Origin: Vicinamibacteraceae bacterium
GTDB lineage: Bacteria > Acidobacteriota > Vicinamibacteria > Marinacidobacterales > Marinacidobacteraceae
Length of the DNA: 37,582 bases
NCBI GenBank assembly: GCA_012271265.1
Contig: JAAXGQ010000110.1
Location: 1 to 37,582, forward strand
Direction: 5' to 3'
Part shown: piece by piece, positions 22,718-31,617 of the stretch
Position numbering within the stretch: position 1 is the first letter of the stretch
Layout: every line of letters begins with the position of its first letter
Position numbers and translations under genes: made by a program
Notes under the pieces: generated by a model
Databases searched by the model: none
What the model saw: the letters and a program-made list of their open reading frames with translations, nothing else
What the model was told of the DNA's origin: nothing

Positions 22718-23928
22718 GTCCGATAGATCTCCTCCGCCGAGCCCAGGTCGAACGGCCGTGGATTGAAGGTTCCGGTCCATTCTCGCGCAGCCTCCTCGGC
22801 CAACCCCCGAATCGCCTGGCGCGGGGCGCGGATGGCGTGGAGCCGCGGGGGAAGACCGGCGGCGCTGATCCAGTCCCGGACGAGGCCGGCAAGCGTCTCC
22901 GCCGGGCGCCGCCCGGGAACCAGCCCCGCCTTCTCCAGCAGGTCCCGGTAGCCGACCGACGCTTCCGGGGCGTTCCACTCGATGACCGCCGGCAGGGTGA
23001 CCGAGAGGGCCTCCCCGTGCGGCGTGCCGAAACGGCGGGTCAGCGGGTTGGCGAGCGCGTGCGCGGCTCCGAGCATCGAGCGCTCGATCGCGGCCCCCGC
23101 GAAGAAGGCTCCCAACTGCATGTCTTCCCAGAGTCGGGCCCGGTCTTCGCTGCCGCGGGCGTCGCCGCCGCCGGACCGGCGTGGCAGGAGACGCGGCCAG
23201 GAGCGGGCGATCCGGCGGAAGGCCTCGTGGCTGAGCCGGCGGGAGTCCGGAGTCGCCCGCGTGGAGACCGCCGATTCGATCGAGTGAGCCAGCGCGTCGA
23301 ACCCGGTCGCCGCCTTCACGTCGGGAGGCGCCGACGGCAGGAGCGACGGGTCCAGCACCACCGCCCGGAACATCGCCGACGGCGCCCCGCAGGCGCACTT
23401 CTGGTGGTCTTCGTCACGGGAGATGAGCGCGTACGACTGCGCTTCGCTCCCGGTCCCGGCCGTCGTGGGAACCCCGACCAGGGGCGGCAGCGGCGCGGGG
23501 CAGCGGTCGAAGCCCCGGTAGTCGGAGACGCGCCCGCCGCCGGCCAGCAGGAAGCCGATGGCTTTCGCCATGTCCATCGAACTGCCGCCGCCGACCGCAA
23601 CCAGTCCATCGACGCTCAGCCCGCGCGCCCGCTCCGCGCCCCGCGCCGCGTCCGATTCGGTCGGGTTCGCGGCGAAATCGGAGAACGGAGCCGCCTCCAC
23701 CCCGGCCGCCTCCAGGCTCTCCAGCGCCCGCCGGGTGAGCCCGGCGGCAACGATCCCGCGGTCAGAGGTGACGAGCACGCGGCGAAGTCCCAGCGCCGCG
23801 GCCAGCCGGCCCACGCGGGAAATCGCCCCGGGAGCGGCCACGACCTCCGGCGAGGGTCCTTCGGCGAGGCGCCAGCTTCCGCGGGCGAGGCGGCCGGGCG
23901 CGAGGAAGCGGTTGCTCGGACCAGGCAA
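22708..23928 (-). CDS. Iron-type alcohol dehydrogenase
   Basis: A 406-residue group III (Fe-type) dehydrogenase. The nucleotide region has AVGGGSSMDMAKAIGF (113-128). The metal ligands fit Asp211, His215 (TGFDALAHSIES), His290 (LGAAHALANPL) and His304 (GTPHGEAL), with the family's 14-residue spacing between the last two. Such enzymes interconvert alcohols and aldehydes with NAD(P), in the cytoplasm. TTG 23928 is the best start after the upstream PQQ gene stop at 23948; it is weak. An unusual Cys pair (HQKCACGAPS) is present. It overlaps the next gene by 10 nt. The substrate is unknown. Confidence 0.88.
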   Translation of the reverse strand: MPGPSNRFLAPGRLARGSWRLAEGPSPEVVAAPGAISRVGRLAAALGLRRVLVTSDRGIVAAGLTRRALESLEAAGVEAAPFSDFAANPTESDAARGAERARGLSVDGLVAVGGGSSMDMAKAIGFLLAGGGRVSDYRGFDRCPAPLPPLVGVPTTAGTGSEAQSYALISRDEDHQKCACGAPSAMFRAVVLDPSLLPSAPPDVKAATGFDALAHSIESAVSTRATPDSRRLSHEAFRRIARSWPRLLPRRSGGGDARGSEDRARLWEDMQLGAFFAGAAIERSMLGAAHALANPLTRRFGTPHGEALSVTLPAVIEWNAPEASVGYRDLLEKAGLVPGRRPAETLAGLVRDWISAAGLPPRLHAIRAPRQAIRGLAEEAAREWTGTFNPRPFDLGSAEEIYRTCA

Positions 23929-23947
23929 TCCGGATGCGGGAGCCCGC

Positions 23948-25438
23948 TCAGGGCTGGGGTTCGGTCGGCGAATCCTGGGCCGCGAGCGCAAAGAGCCGGT
24001 TCCGGCTCGCGATGTACAGCACGCCATTCGCGGGGACCGCGCTGGAGTACACCGAGCTTCCCATGTTCATCTCGGCGATCACCTCCTCGGTGCGGCCCGG
24101 CCGAAGCACCACCACGTCGCCGTCCTCGTCCCCGAGGTACAGCTTTCCGTCGGCGATCACCGGGGAACCCCAGACCGCGGCGAAGGTGTCGTGGACCCAG
24201 AGCGGCTCCCCGGTCTCGACGTCGAGCGCGTGGAGGAAACCGGAGAAGTCCGGGAGGTAGAGCACGCCGTCGGCGATGGCGGCGGTCGAGATGGAGCGCC
24301 GGATCACGTCGTAGTGCCAGAGCTGGCCGCTGTCGGTGATGTCACCCCGGCCGGTGCCGTCGATGGCGTGGAGATGGCCAATGCCCTCCCCGTGCTCCGG
24401 GTCCTGGCCGTTGGCGATATACACGCGGTCGTCCAGAATGACGGGGGTGGAGATCACGTTGTTCCGCGTGCGGGGCCAGACGGAGTCCTTCGGGTTCGTG
24501 TCGAAGGACCAGAGAAGTTCCCCGGAATCGGCCACGTAGCCGCGCACCCAGCCGTCGCCTTCGCCCATGACGACCTGCGTCACTCCCCCGATGTTCGCCA
24601 CGCCGGCCGCCGACCACTGCCCGTGGAGAAGTCTCTCCCCGACATGGTTCGCCTGCCACACCAGCTCGCCGGTGTGACGGTTCACCGCGATGATGACCGG
24701 CGCGTCGCGGGAGGGAAGGTTCACGTGGCTCTCGTCGTGCCCGTTGGAAGCGTTCACGAAGAGCAGGTCACCCCAGACCACCGGGTTGGAGTTCGACATG
24801 TTGTGGGGGAACGATCCGAGCTCCTCCATCATGTCCAGCTTCCAGACGATGTCGCCGTCCGTCGGGGACCGGAGCGTCTCGTCGGTGAACGGCCCGTCGT
24901 TGCCGTCGGCCATCCCGGCGGTGTCCAGCGCGAGCAGCTCGCCGCGGTTCGTGACGTAGTAGACGAGGTCGCCGTCGACCAGCGGAGACGAGCAGACGCC
25001 CTGGTGCGGCCAGTCGTTGACGCGCCCGGAGACCAGCTTGTCGGAGACCATCTGCCAGAGAAACCCGCCGGTGGCCGCGTCGAAGGCGAGGAGGATTCCC
25101 TTGTCTCCGGTGATCTCCTCGTCGTAGAGCGCCTCGTTGTTCGTCCCCACGTAGATGCGGCCGCCGGCCACCACGGGGTTGCCGTACGTCTGCGACCCCA
25201 GGTTCGCGACCCAGCGCACGTTGCGTCCGGAATCCACGTCCCACTCCGCGGGCAGCGGCGGCGTTTCCCGCGCGACCATGTTGCGGTCGGGGGTCCCGCC
25301 CCACATCGGCCAGTCCTGCGCGGACGCCGCGCCCGCGACCGGCAACAGCGAAAAGAGAAGCCCCAGCCCCTCATGGAGCGCCGGCGTCCCCGCCGGCCTG
25401 CGCCGCACCTTCGGCCCCTCAGCCAACTCCTCACGCAT
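23948..25438 (-). CDS. Secreted PQQ-like beta-propeller protein (II), repeat-derived N-terminus
   Basis: A 496-residue exported propeller. Blades include LLAFDAATGGFLWQMV, IIAVNRHTGELVWQAN and LHALDVETGEPLWVHD. The signal peptide core is LGLLFSLLPVAGAASA, with cleavage likely before QDWPMWGG. The first 24 residues (MREELAEGPKVRRRPAGTPA and LHEG) are encoded by a copy of the hairpin repeat family (25372-25426). The ATG at 25438 is supported by TAGCAT 7 nt upstream with no Shine-Dalgarno sequence, so the repeat-encoded part is probably translated and forms the signal peptide n-region. It is divergent from the next PQQ gene and co-directional with the dehydrogenase (19 nt gap if TTG start). The function is unknown; a quinoprotein-like or BamB-like scaffold is possible. 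Confidence 0.85.
   Translation of the reverse strand: MREELAEGPKVRRRPAGTPALHEGLGLLFSLLPVAGAASAQDWPMWGGTPDRNMVARETPPLPAEWDVDSGRNVRWVANLGSQTYGNPVVAGGRIYVGTNNEALYDEEITGDKGILLAFDAATGGFLWQMVSDKLVSGRVNDWPHQGVCSSPLVDGDLVYYVTNRGELLALDTAGMADGNDGPFTDETLRSPTDGDIVWKLDMMEELGSFPHNMSNSNPVVWGDLLFVNASNGHDESHVNLPSRDAPVIIAVNRHTGELVWQANHVGERLLHGQWSAAGVANIGGVTQVVMGEGDGWVRGYVADSGELLWSFDTNPKDSVWPRTRNNVISTPVILDDRVYIANGQDPEHGEGIGHLHAIDGTGRGDITDSGQLWHYDVIRRSISTAAIADGVLYLPDFSGFLHALDVETGEPLWVHDTFAAVWGSPVIADGKLYLGDEDGDVVVLRPGRTEEVIAEMNMGSSVYSSAVPANGVLYIASRNRLFALAAQDSPTEPQP
25372..25426 (-). repeat. Hairpin-repeat copy inside the 5' end of a gene
   Basis: Read on the minus strand this has the linker GGCTGAGGGGCCGAAGGTGC followed by the hairpin (25380-25397: GCCGGCG, loop, CGCCGGC) and GCTCCATG. 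It matches the linker and hairpin units of the array at 36929-37310. It lies within the first codons of the PQQ-like gene II. Confidence 0.85.
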
Positions 25439-25445
25439 GACCCGA

Positions 25446-25451
25446 ATGCTA
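25446..25451 (-). promoter_or_regulatory. Candidate leaderless -10 box for PQQ-like gene II
   Basis: On the minus strand TAGCAT is followed by 7 nt and then ATG 25438. No Shine-Dalgarno sequence is present. Confidence 0.45.
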
Positions 25452-25537
25452 CCCGCCGTCCCACGCGCCGGCGCCCTTGACGGAGCCCCTCGAACGCCCG
25501 CCCCTGCCGGATCTGGCCCGTCGCGGCCGGGAGGGGG

Positions 25538-25543
25538 CAAAAT
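25538..25543 (+). promoter_or_regulatory. Weak AT-rich -10-like box for PQQ-like gene III
   Basis: CAAAAT ends 8 nt before the GTG at 25552, in an otherwise GC-rich gap. It does not fit TANNNT exactly. GGGAGGGGG further upstream is too far for a good ribosome-binding site. Confidence 0.22.
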
Positions 25544-25551
25544 ACCCGGCC

Positions 25552-26922
25552 GTGCGCATCTCCCGATTCCGGCCTGTCCTGGTTGCCCTTACGCTTGGGG
25601 CGGCGTTCCCGCTAGCGACCGCCGCCGGGGAGAGCCCCCCGTCGAACTGGCCCAACTGGCGAGGCCCCACCGCCGACGGGATCTCGACCGAGACCGGACT
25701 CCCGATCCACCTGACCCCGGAAGCCACCGGGATCTGGAAGACCGCCGTCCCCGGCCGGGGCCATTCCTCCCCGGTGGTGTGGGAGGGACGGATCTTCCTG
25801 TCGAGCAGCCTCACCGGCGGCCCCTCGGGCACCCAGCCCCCGGTGCACATCCGCGACGGAGAGGTCTACCTCCATCCGGGCAGCACCGACGGCGACCTCT
25901 CCCACACCCTGCTCGCGCTCGCCTACGACGCCGAGACGGGCGCCGAACTCTGGCGGCGCGTTCTCCACGACGGCCCCGTCTACGACAACATCTACCGGAG
26001 CAACACCTACGCTTCGCCGACCCCGCTGACCGACGGCGAGCGGGTCTACTTCTACTTCGGCTCGGAGGGGTTCCACGCGCTGACCCTCGATGGGGAGCCG
26101 GTCTGGAGCCAGGACCTCGGCGACATCGGCGTCTGGGGGCTGGGACACGGGATCTCTCCGGTCCTCCACCAGGATCTCCTCATCCTGGTCTGCGACGACG
26201 ACGGGGGAGAGAAATCGTTCCTCGCCGCGATCGACCGGCGGACCGGCGAGGTGGCCTGGCAGAGGCCCCGCCGGGTGCGGAAGAGCTGGGCAACGCCGTC
26301 TCTGGTGCCGGTCGGAGACACGATCCAGCTGGTCGTCGCCAGCTACGACCGGATGGCCGGCTACGACCCGGGGACGGGCGCCGAACTCTGGCGGGCCGCG
26401 GGCTTCGACTCGAACCTGGTCCACACCCCGGTGCACGGCCCCTCCGGCGCGGGCCGGATCGTGTTCGCCTCCACCGGGTATCCGAGGAAGGAGATGCGGG
26501 CCATCCGGCTCGCCCCCGGCGCTCCGCCGGAGATCGCCTGGAGCCACCAGGGCGGGACCGGCTACCTGCCGTCCGCGCTGCTCTACGAGGGCGTCCTGTT
26601 CTTCCTTTCCGACGGCGGCATCATCACGGCGCTCGACCCTGAAAGCGGGGAAGAACTGTTCCAGGCGCGCCCGCCCACCCCGGGGCGCTACCACGCCTCG
26701 CCGGTGGGATACGAGGGCAACGTGCTGATCGCGAGCCTCGAGGGGGACCTGCTCCTCTTCCGGGCTGCGCGCCGGTTCGAACCGGTGGCCGAGGGCGCGG
26801 TGCCGGAGGCGGTCTGGGCGTCTCCGGCCATTTCCGGCGGTTCCCTCTTCCTCCGGGGGGCGGAGCACCTGTACGCCTTCTCGAACAGCGACGGGCGCGG
26901 CCCGACGGGAGCCAACCGATGA
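25552..26922 (+). CDS. Secreted PQQ-like beta-propeller protein (III)
   Basis: A 456-residue exported propeller. It has a signal peptide (FRPVLVALTLGAAFPLATA), then NWPNWRGPTADGISTE, the WRGP-type N-terminus seen in exported propellers of environmental phyla. Blades include LLALAYDAETGAELWRR and ITALDPESGEELFQARP. It shares PGRGHSSPVVWEGRIF and LRGAEHLYAFSN with the next gene, so the two are paralogues. GTG 25552 was preferred over a TTG at 25477, which would put 25 residues before the signal peptide. The stop overlaps the next ATG (ATGA), so translation is coupled. No catalytic site is seen. Confidence 0.87.
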   Translation: MRISRFRPVLVALTLGAAFPLATAAGESPPSNWPNWRGPTADGISTETGLPIHLTPEATGIWKTAVPGRGHSSPVVWEGRIFLSSSLTGGPSGTQPPVHIRDGEVYLHPGSTDGDLSHTLLALAYDAETGAELWRRVLHDGPVYDNIYRSNTYASPTPLTDGERVYFYFGSEGFHALTLDGEPVWSQDLGDIGVWGLGHGISPVLHQDLLILVCDDDGGEKSFLAAIDRRTGEVAWQRPRRVRKSWATPSLVPVGDTIQLVVASYDRMAGYDPGTGAELWRAAGFDSNLVHTPVHGPSGAGRIVFASTGYPRKEMRAIRLAPGAPPEIAWSHQGGTGYLPSALLYEGVLFFLSDGGIITALDPESGEELFQARPPTPGRYHASPVGYEGNVLIASLEGDLLLFRAARRFEPVAEGAVPEAVWASPAISGGSLFLRGAEHLYAFSNSDGRGPTGANR

Positions 26923-28253
26923 CCCACCGCGGCGCCTCGGGGGCGGCATGCCTCCTGCTGCTTGGCGCGGCAGCGGCGTCCGGACAGCAACCCCAGCAGG
27001 CCGGCTGGCCCCAGTGGCGCGGCCCGGACGGCCGGGGCCAGGCCGCGTCGGGCGCTCCGACCGAATGGGCCGCCGGCGCCAACGTCGTCTGGCGCGCCCC
27101 GATCCCGGGCCGGGGGCACTCCTCCCCGATCGTGGTCGGAGACCGGATCTTCCTCACCGCCGCCGAATCGGGCGATCCGGTGGAAGGCGCCGCCGCCGTG
27201 ATTCACTTCATGGGCGGCGAGGAATTCCTGCACCCCGACAGCCTCGGCGCGGACCGCCGGCTGAAGGTCTTCCTGATGGCCTTCGACCGGAGAGACGGCG
27301 CGCTGCTGTGGAAGCGGACGGTCCGCTCCGGGCTGCCCTACGACAACCGCCACCGGGTGGGCTCCTACGCCAACCCGACCCCGGCGAGCGATGGGGAGCG
27401 GGTGATCACCTGGTTCGGCACCCAGGGCCTCCACGCCTTCTCGCTCACCGGAGACCGGGTCTGGTCCCGCGACTTCGGCGGCGTCGGCACCATGGGGATG
27501 GGGGTCGGAATCTCTCCGCTCCTCCTTCCCGAAGCCGGTCTGGTCGTGGTGCAGAACGACGTCGAGGGCGGCGAGGGCTCCTTCATCGCCGCGGTGGACA
27601 CGTCCGACGGGAAGGAGCGCTGGCGGGTGGACCGGGATCAGCCGGCCGGCTGGGCCACACCCATCTCCGTTCGCACCGAGGCCGGCGAGACGCTCATCGT
27701 GGCGATGGGCGCCGGAAACATCGTCGCCTACGAGGCCGAAAGCGGCGCCGAGCGCTGGCGCGTCGAGGGCCTCCTCAGCAACGCGGTGCCCTCTCCGGTC
27801 GCCTCCGCCGAAGGGATCGTGTTCGCCGCCACCGGCTATCCGAGGAAGCGGGTGCTCGCTCTCCGCGCCGGGGACGGAAGCCTGCTCTGGAGTTACCGGA
27901 AAGGGCAGGGGTATGTCCCCTCTCCGATCTTTCACCGCGGACTGCTCTACCTCGTGAGCGACGCGGGGATTCTTACCGCCCTGAACGGCAGGACCGGCGA
28001 GGTCGTCTACGAAGGGGGGCGGGTCCCGGTCCCCTCCCGCTTCTTCTCGTCCCCGGTCGTCGCCGGGGAACGCATCTACCTGACCAGCGAGGAAGGGGAA
28101 ACGCACGTCATCCGGACCGGGGCGCGCTTTTCGGTCCTGGCCACGAACAGTCTCGACGAGCCGGTGATGGCCTCCCCGGCGATCGTTGATGGCGCGATCT
28201 ATCTGCGCGGCGCCGAACACCTCTACGCCATCGCCGAGGAACTGCCTCCATGA
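26919..28253 (+). CDS. Secreted PQQ-like beta-propeller protein (IV)
   Basis: A 444-residue paralogue of the preceding protein. It has a signal peptide (ACLLLLGAAAASGQQ), WPQWRGPDGRGQAASG, then PGRGHSSPIVVGDRIFL and a similar set of blades (FMAFDRRDGALLWKRT-like and ILTALNGRTGEVVYEGG), and ends with YLRGAEHLYAIAEE. Its ATG overlaps the previous stop and its own stop overlaps the S9 peptidase ATG, both by 4 nt. Such a chain implies co-translation of three proteins. The exported propellers may form a complex or bind a shared substrate. No catalytic residues can be assigned. Confidence 0.87.
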   Translation: MTHRGASGAACLLLLGAAAASGQQPQQAGWPQWRGPDGRGQAASGAPTEWAAGANVVWRAPIPGRGHSSPIVVGDRIFLTAAESGDPVEGAAAVIHFMGGEEFLHPDSLGADRRLKVFLMAFDRRDGALLWKRTVRSGLPYDNRHRVGSYANPTPASDGERVITWFGTQGLHAFSLTGDRVWSRDFGGVGTMGMGVGISPLLLPEAGLVVVQNDVEGGEGSFIAAVDTSDGKERWRVDRDQPAGWATPISVRTEAGETLIVAMGAGNIVAYEAESGAERWRVEGLLSNAVPSPVASAEGIVFAATGYPRKRVLALRAGDGSLLWSYRKGQGYVPSPIFHRGLLYLVSDAGILTALNGRTGEVVYEGGRVPVPSRFFSSPVVAGERIYLTSEEGETHVIRTGARFSVLATNSLDEPVMASPAIVDGAIYLRGAEHLYAIAEELPP

Positions 28254-30154
28254 AGTCCTGTCCCATTTCCCGCCGCTGGTCGGACGCCGCCGTTCTCGGC
28301 GCCGTGGTCGCGACCGGCTGCGCCCTCCCAGCCCCGGACATCCCCCGCTACGAGGCGCGCCAGTTCTACGAGACCGAACAGGTCTTCGGGGCGTCCTTCT
28401 CGGCGGACGAGACGCAGGTGCTCATGACCTCCGATCGGACCGGGGTGATGAACGTGTACGCGGCGCCGGCCGACGGGGGGGACCCCGTGACGCTCACCGA
28501 CTCCACCGCCGACGCCAACATGTCGGTCGCGTTCTTCCCCGGCGACGACCGGGTTCTCTACACCGCCGATCAGGGCGGGAACGAGCTGAATCACCTCTAC
28601 GTTCGCAGCCCCGACGGGTCGGTCACCGACATCACGCCCGGAGACAACCTCAAGGCCGGGTTCAGCGGCTTCCGTGACGACGGAGCGGCGTTCTTCGTGA
28701 CCAGCAACGAGCGCGACCCCCAGGCGTTCGATCTCTACAGGTACGACGCCGGAAGCCTGGAGCGGCGGCTGGTGTTCCAGAACCCCGGCGGATTCCAGCC
28801 CGGTCCGGTGAGCGGCGACGGCCGCTGGCTCGCGGTAACGCGGTCGCGGTCCAATGCGGACTCGGACATCTTCCTGGTGGACCTCGCCGACGCGGCTGCC
28901 GAGCCCCGCCACGTGACGCCCCACGAGGGGGATGCGAGCCATGCTCCGATCACCTTCATGCCCGGGTCCGACACCCTCGTCTACGGAACCGACGCCCACG
29001 GCGAGTTCGTCGAGGCCTGGACCTGGGACCCGGAGACCGACGGGCACGAGCCCCTGATCCAGGCTGACTGGGACGTCCTCTTCGTCCGCTGGTCGAAGCA
29101 GGGCTCCTACCGGGTCAGCGCGTTGAACGCCGACGCCTCGACCGAGGTCACGGTGCTCGACACCCGCACCGGCGAGACGGTGACCCCGCCGCCCCTTCCC
29201 GGAGGCGACCTGACCGGCGTCTCGTTCTCACCGAGCGAGAAGAAGATGGCGTTCTACCTGAGCAGCGACACGTCGCCGCCGAATCTCCATGTCTGGGATC
29301 TCGACAGCGGCGAGGTGGTCCGGCTCACCAACACCCTGAATCCGGCGATCACCGAAGACTTCCTGGTCGACGGCGAGGTGGTCCGCTATCCCAGCTACGA
29401 CGGTCTGGAGATCCCCTCCGTGCTCTACCGGCCGCACCAGGCCGCGCCGGCCGACCCGGCTCCGGCCCTGGTGTGGGTGCATGGGGGGCCCGGCGGCCAG
29501 AGCCGCAAGGGCTACCGGGCCCAGATCCAGCACCTGGTGAACCACGGGTACGCCGTCCTGGCCGTGAACAACCGCGGCTCCTCCGGGTACGGGAAGACCT
29601 TCTTCCACATGGACGACCAGCGCCACGGTGACGTGGACCTCAAGGACTGCGTGGCGGCCCGCGCCTGGCTGGAGGGCCTCGACTGGGTGGATGGCGCCCG
29701 GATCGGCATCATTGGCGGCAGCTACGGCGGCTACATGGTGGGAGCCGCCCTCGCCTTCGCTCCCGAGGTCTTCGAGGTCGGAGTGAACATCTTCGGCGTC
29801 ATGAACTGGGTGAGGACGCTGTCCTCGATTCCGCCCTGGTGGGGGGCGGCGCGCGATTCGCTGTACGCCGAGCTCGGCGATCCGGAAACCGATCTCGAGC
29901 GGCTGACCGCGATCTCGCCCCTATTCCACGCCGGGAACATCGTCCGGCCGCTCTTCGTGGTGCAGGGCGCGAACGATCCGCGCGTCCTCCAGGTCGAGAG
30001 CGACGAAATCGTGGAGGCGGTGCGGGCGAACGGCGTTCCGGTGGAGTACGTGATCTTCCCCGACGAGGGCCACGGCTTTCGCCGGCGCGAAAACCGGATC
30101 ACCAGCTCCGACCGGATCGTCTCGTTCCTCGACACCCATCTCCGGGGGAATTGA
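28250..30154 (+). CDS. S9-family prolyl oligopeptidase-like lipoprotein
   Basis: A 634-residue serine peptidase. It has a lipoprotein signal (AVVATGCALPAP), a beta-propeller of repeated blades (about 40-370), and a C-terminal alpha/beta-hydrolase domain. The catalytic triad fits Ser491 (GGSYGGYM), Asp576 (GANDPRV) and His608 (DEGHGFRR). The oxyanion-hole segment is LVWVHGGPGGQSRKGY. Family members cleave short peptides after proline or other residues, and the propeller limits substrate size. It would act outside the cytoplasm on the membrane. It is coupled to the PQQ-like gene before it and followed 4 nt later by another. The peptide substrate is unknown. Confidence 0.92.
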   Translation: MKSCPISRRWSDAAVLGAVVATGCALPAPDIPRYEARQFYETEQVFGASFSADETQVLMTSDRTGVMNVYAAPADGGDPVTLTDSTADANMSVAFFPGDDRVLYTADQGGNELNHLYVRSPDGSVTDITPGDNLKAGFSGFRDDGAAFFVTSNERDPQAFDLYRYDAGSLERRLVFQNPGGFQPGPVSGDGRWLAVTRSRSNADSDIFLVDLADAAAEPRHVTPHEGDASHAPITFMPGSDTLVYGTDAHGEFVEAWTWDPETDGHEPLIQADWDVLFVRWSKQGSYRVSALNADASTEVTVLDTRTGETVTPPPLPGGDLTGVSFSPSEKKMAFYLSSDTSPPNLHVWDLDSGEVVRLTNTLNPAITEDFLVDGEVVRYPSYDGLEIPSVLYRPHQAAPADPAPALVWVHGGPGGQSRKGYRAQIQHLVNHGYAVLAVNNRGSSGYGKTFFHMDDQRHGDVDLKDCVAARAWLEGLDWVDGARIGIIGGSYGGYMVGAALAFAPEVFEVGVNIFGVMNWVRTLSSIPPWWGAARDSLYAELGDPETDLERLTAISPLFHAGNIVRPLFVVQGANDPRVLQVESDEIVEAVRANGVPVEYVIFPDEGHGFRRRENRITSSDRIVSFLDTHLRGN

Positions 30155-30158
30155 TCCC

Positions 30159-31601
30159 GTGCGCCGGCTTCTCCTCTGCCTCACGGCAGCCGCGCTGGCC
30201 GCCCCGGGTGCGGCCGCCTCCGAATGGGACCGCTTCCGGGGACCGAACGGGAGCGGCATCGGGCCGGACGGCCCCCTCCCCACGATCTTCGGGCCGGACC
30301 AGGCGGTGCTCTTCAGGGTCCCGACCCCGGCCGGGCACTCCTCGCCCATTCTCGCCGGGGGGCGGGTGCACCTCACCGGATTCTCCGAGGACCGCTTCCA
30401 CACCATCGCGCTCGATCCGGAGACCGGGGAGGAGATCTGGCGGGCCGAGGCGGAACGCTCGCGGAACACCATCGTGGATTCGCGGAACAACGCGGCGTCC
30501 CCCAGCGTGGCCGCGGCGCCCGACGGGGTGTACGCGTTCTTCCCCGACCTCGGGCTCATCGGGTATGACGGCGCCGGGCGGGAGAAGTGGCGGGCCCCCC
30601 TCGGCCCGTTCGACAACCTCTACGGGATGGGCGCCTCGCCCATCCTCGCCGGCGATGCCGTGGTGCTGGTGCTCGACCAGAATCTCGGCTCGGAGATCGT
30701 CGCCTTCCACCCGGACACCGGCGAGGTCCTGTGGCGGACGCCCCGGCCGGAGGCGACGAGCGGCCACTCGACGCCGGTGCTGCGGGAGGCCGCCGATGGC
30801 CTCGAGATCCTCGCGCCGGGAAGTTTTCTGCTGACGGCCTACCGGGCCGCTGACGGCGCGGCAAGTTGGTGGGTTCGCGGACTTCCCTGGGAAATGAAGT
30901 CCACTCCGTTGTTCGACGGGGAGACGGTCTATGTGAACGGCTACGGCGCGCCGCTGAACCAGCCGGGGAACCGGATGACCGCGCCGTCGTTCGCCGAGGC
31001 GCTCGCGGCCCAGGACAGCGACGGCGATGGGGGCATCGCCCGCGACGAGGCGACCGGCCACCCGGCGTCGTGGTTCGGGGTGATCGACCTCAGCGGCGAC
31101 GGCGTCCTGCAGGCCCACGAGTGGACCTACTACGAGGCGGTGCTCGCGTCGCGGAACGGCGTTCTCGCGATTCGTCCCGGCGAGTCCGGCGAGGCGGGGG
31201 ACCTGACGGAACAGAACACGGTGTGGAGCTACCACCGGCGCGTGCCCCAGCTCCCCTCGCCGCTCCTCTACGGGGGAGTCCTCTACATGGTGAACGACGG
31301 CGGCATCGTCACCGCCCTCGACCCCGACAGCGGCGCGATGCTGGCCCAGGGCCGGCTGCGGGGCGCGGTGGACGCCTACTACGCCTCCCCGGTGGCCGCG
31401 GACGGGAAGATCTACTTCGTCAGCGAGCTCGGGATGGCGGTGGTGGTGCGGCCGCTCACGCCTGGCGAAGACTCACCGGAACTCGAAGTGGTCCGGGTGA
31501 ACCCCCTCGGCGAGTCCGTCTACGCCACCCCTGCGATCGCGCCGTCGCGCCTCTACATCCGGACGGTCGAGCACCTCTACGCCTTCGCCCCGGAGCCGTA
31601 A
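30159..31601 (+). CDS. Secreted PQQ-like beta-propeller protein (V) with two EF-hand loops
   Basis: A 480-residue exported propeller with a signal peptide (LLLCLTAAALAAPGAAA), then EWDRFRGPNGSGIGPDG. Blades include IALDPETGEEIWRAE and IVAFHPDTGEVLWRTP. Between blades, two canonical calcium loops occur: DSDGDGGIARDE (about 286-297) and DLSGDGVLQAHE (about 310-321), each with the D-x-D/S-x-D-G spacing and Glu at position 12. This inserted EF-hand pair is absent from the four related propellers here. The GTG start is 4 nt past the peptidase stop. It converges with the TAXI binding protein, with a 16-nt gap. Calcium binding is inferred from the loops; catalysis is not evident. Confidence 0.88.
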   Translation: MRRLLLCLTAAALAAPGAAASEWDRFRGPNGSGIGPDGPLPTIFGPDQAVLFRVPTPAGHSSPILAGGRVHLTGFSEDRFHTIALDPETGEEIWRAEAERSRNTIVDSRNNAASPSVAAAPDGVYAFFPDLGLIGYDGAGREKWRAPLGPFDNLYGMGASPILAGDAVVLVLDQNLGSEIVAFHPDTGEVLWRTPRPEATSGHSTPVLREAADGLEILAPGSFLLTAYRAADGAASWWVRGLPWEMKSTPLFDGETVYVNGYGAPLNQPGNRMTAPSFAEALAAQDSDGDGGIARDEATGHPASWFGVIDLSGDGVLQAHEWTYYEAVLASRNGVLAIRPGESGEAGDLTEQNTVWSYHRRVPQLPSPLLYGGVLYMVNDGGIVTALDPDSGAMLAQGRLRGAVDAYYASPVAADGKIYFVSELGMAVVVRPLTPGEDSPELEVVRVNPLGESVYATPAIAPSRLYIRTVEHLYAFAPEP

Positions 31602-31617
31602 CCGTCGCAAGCGGGAG

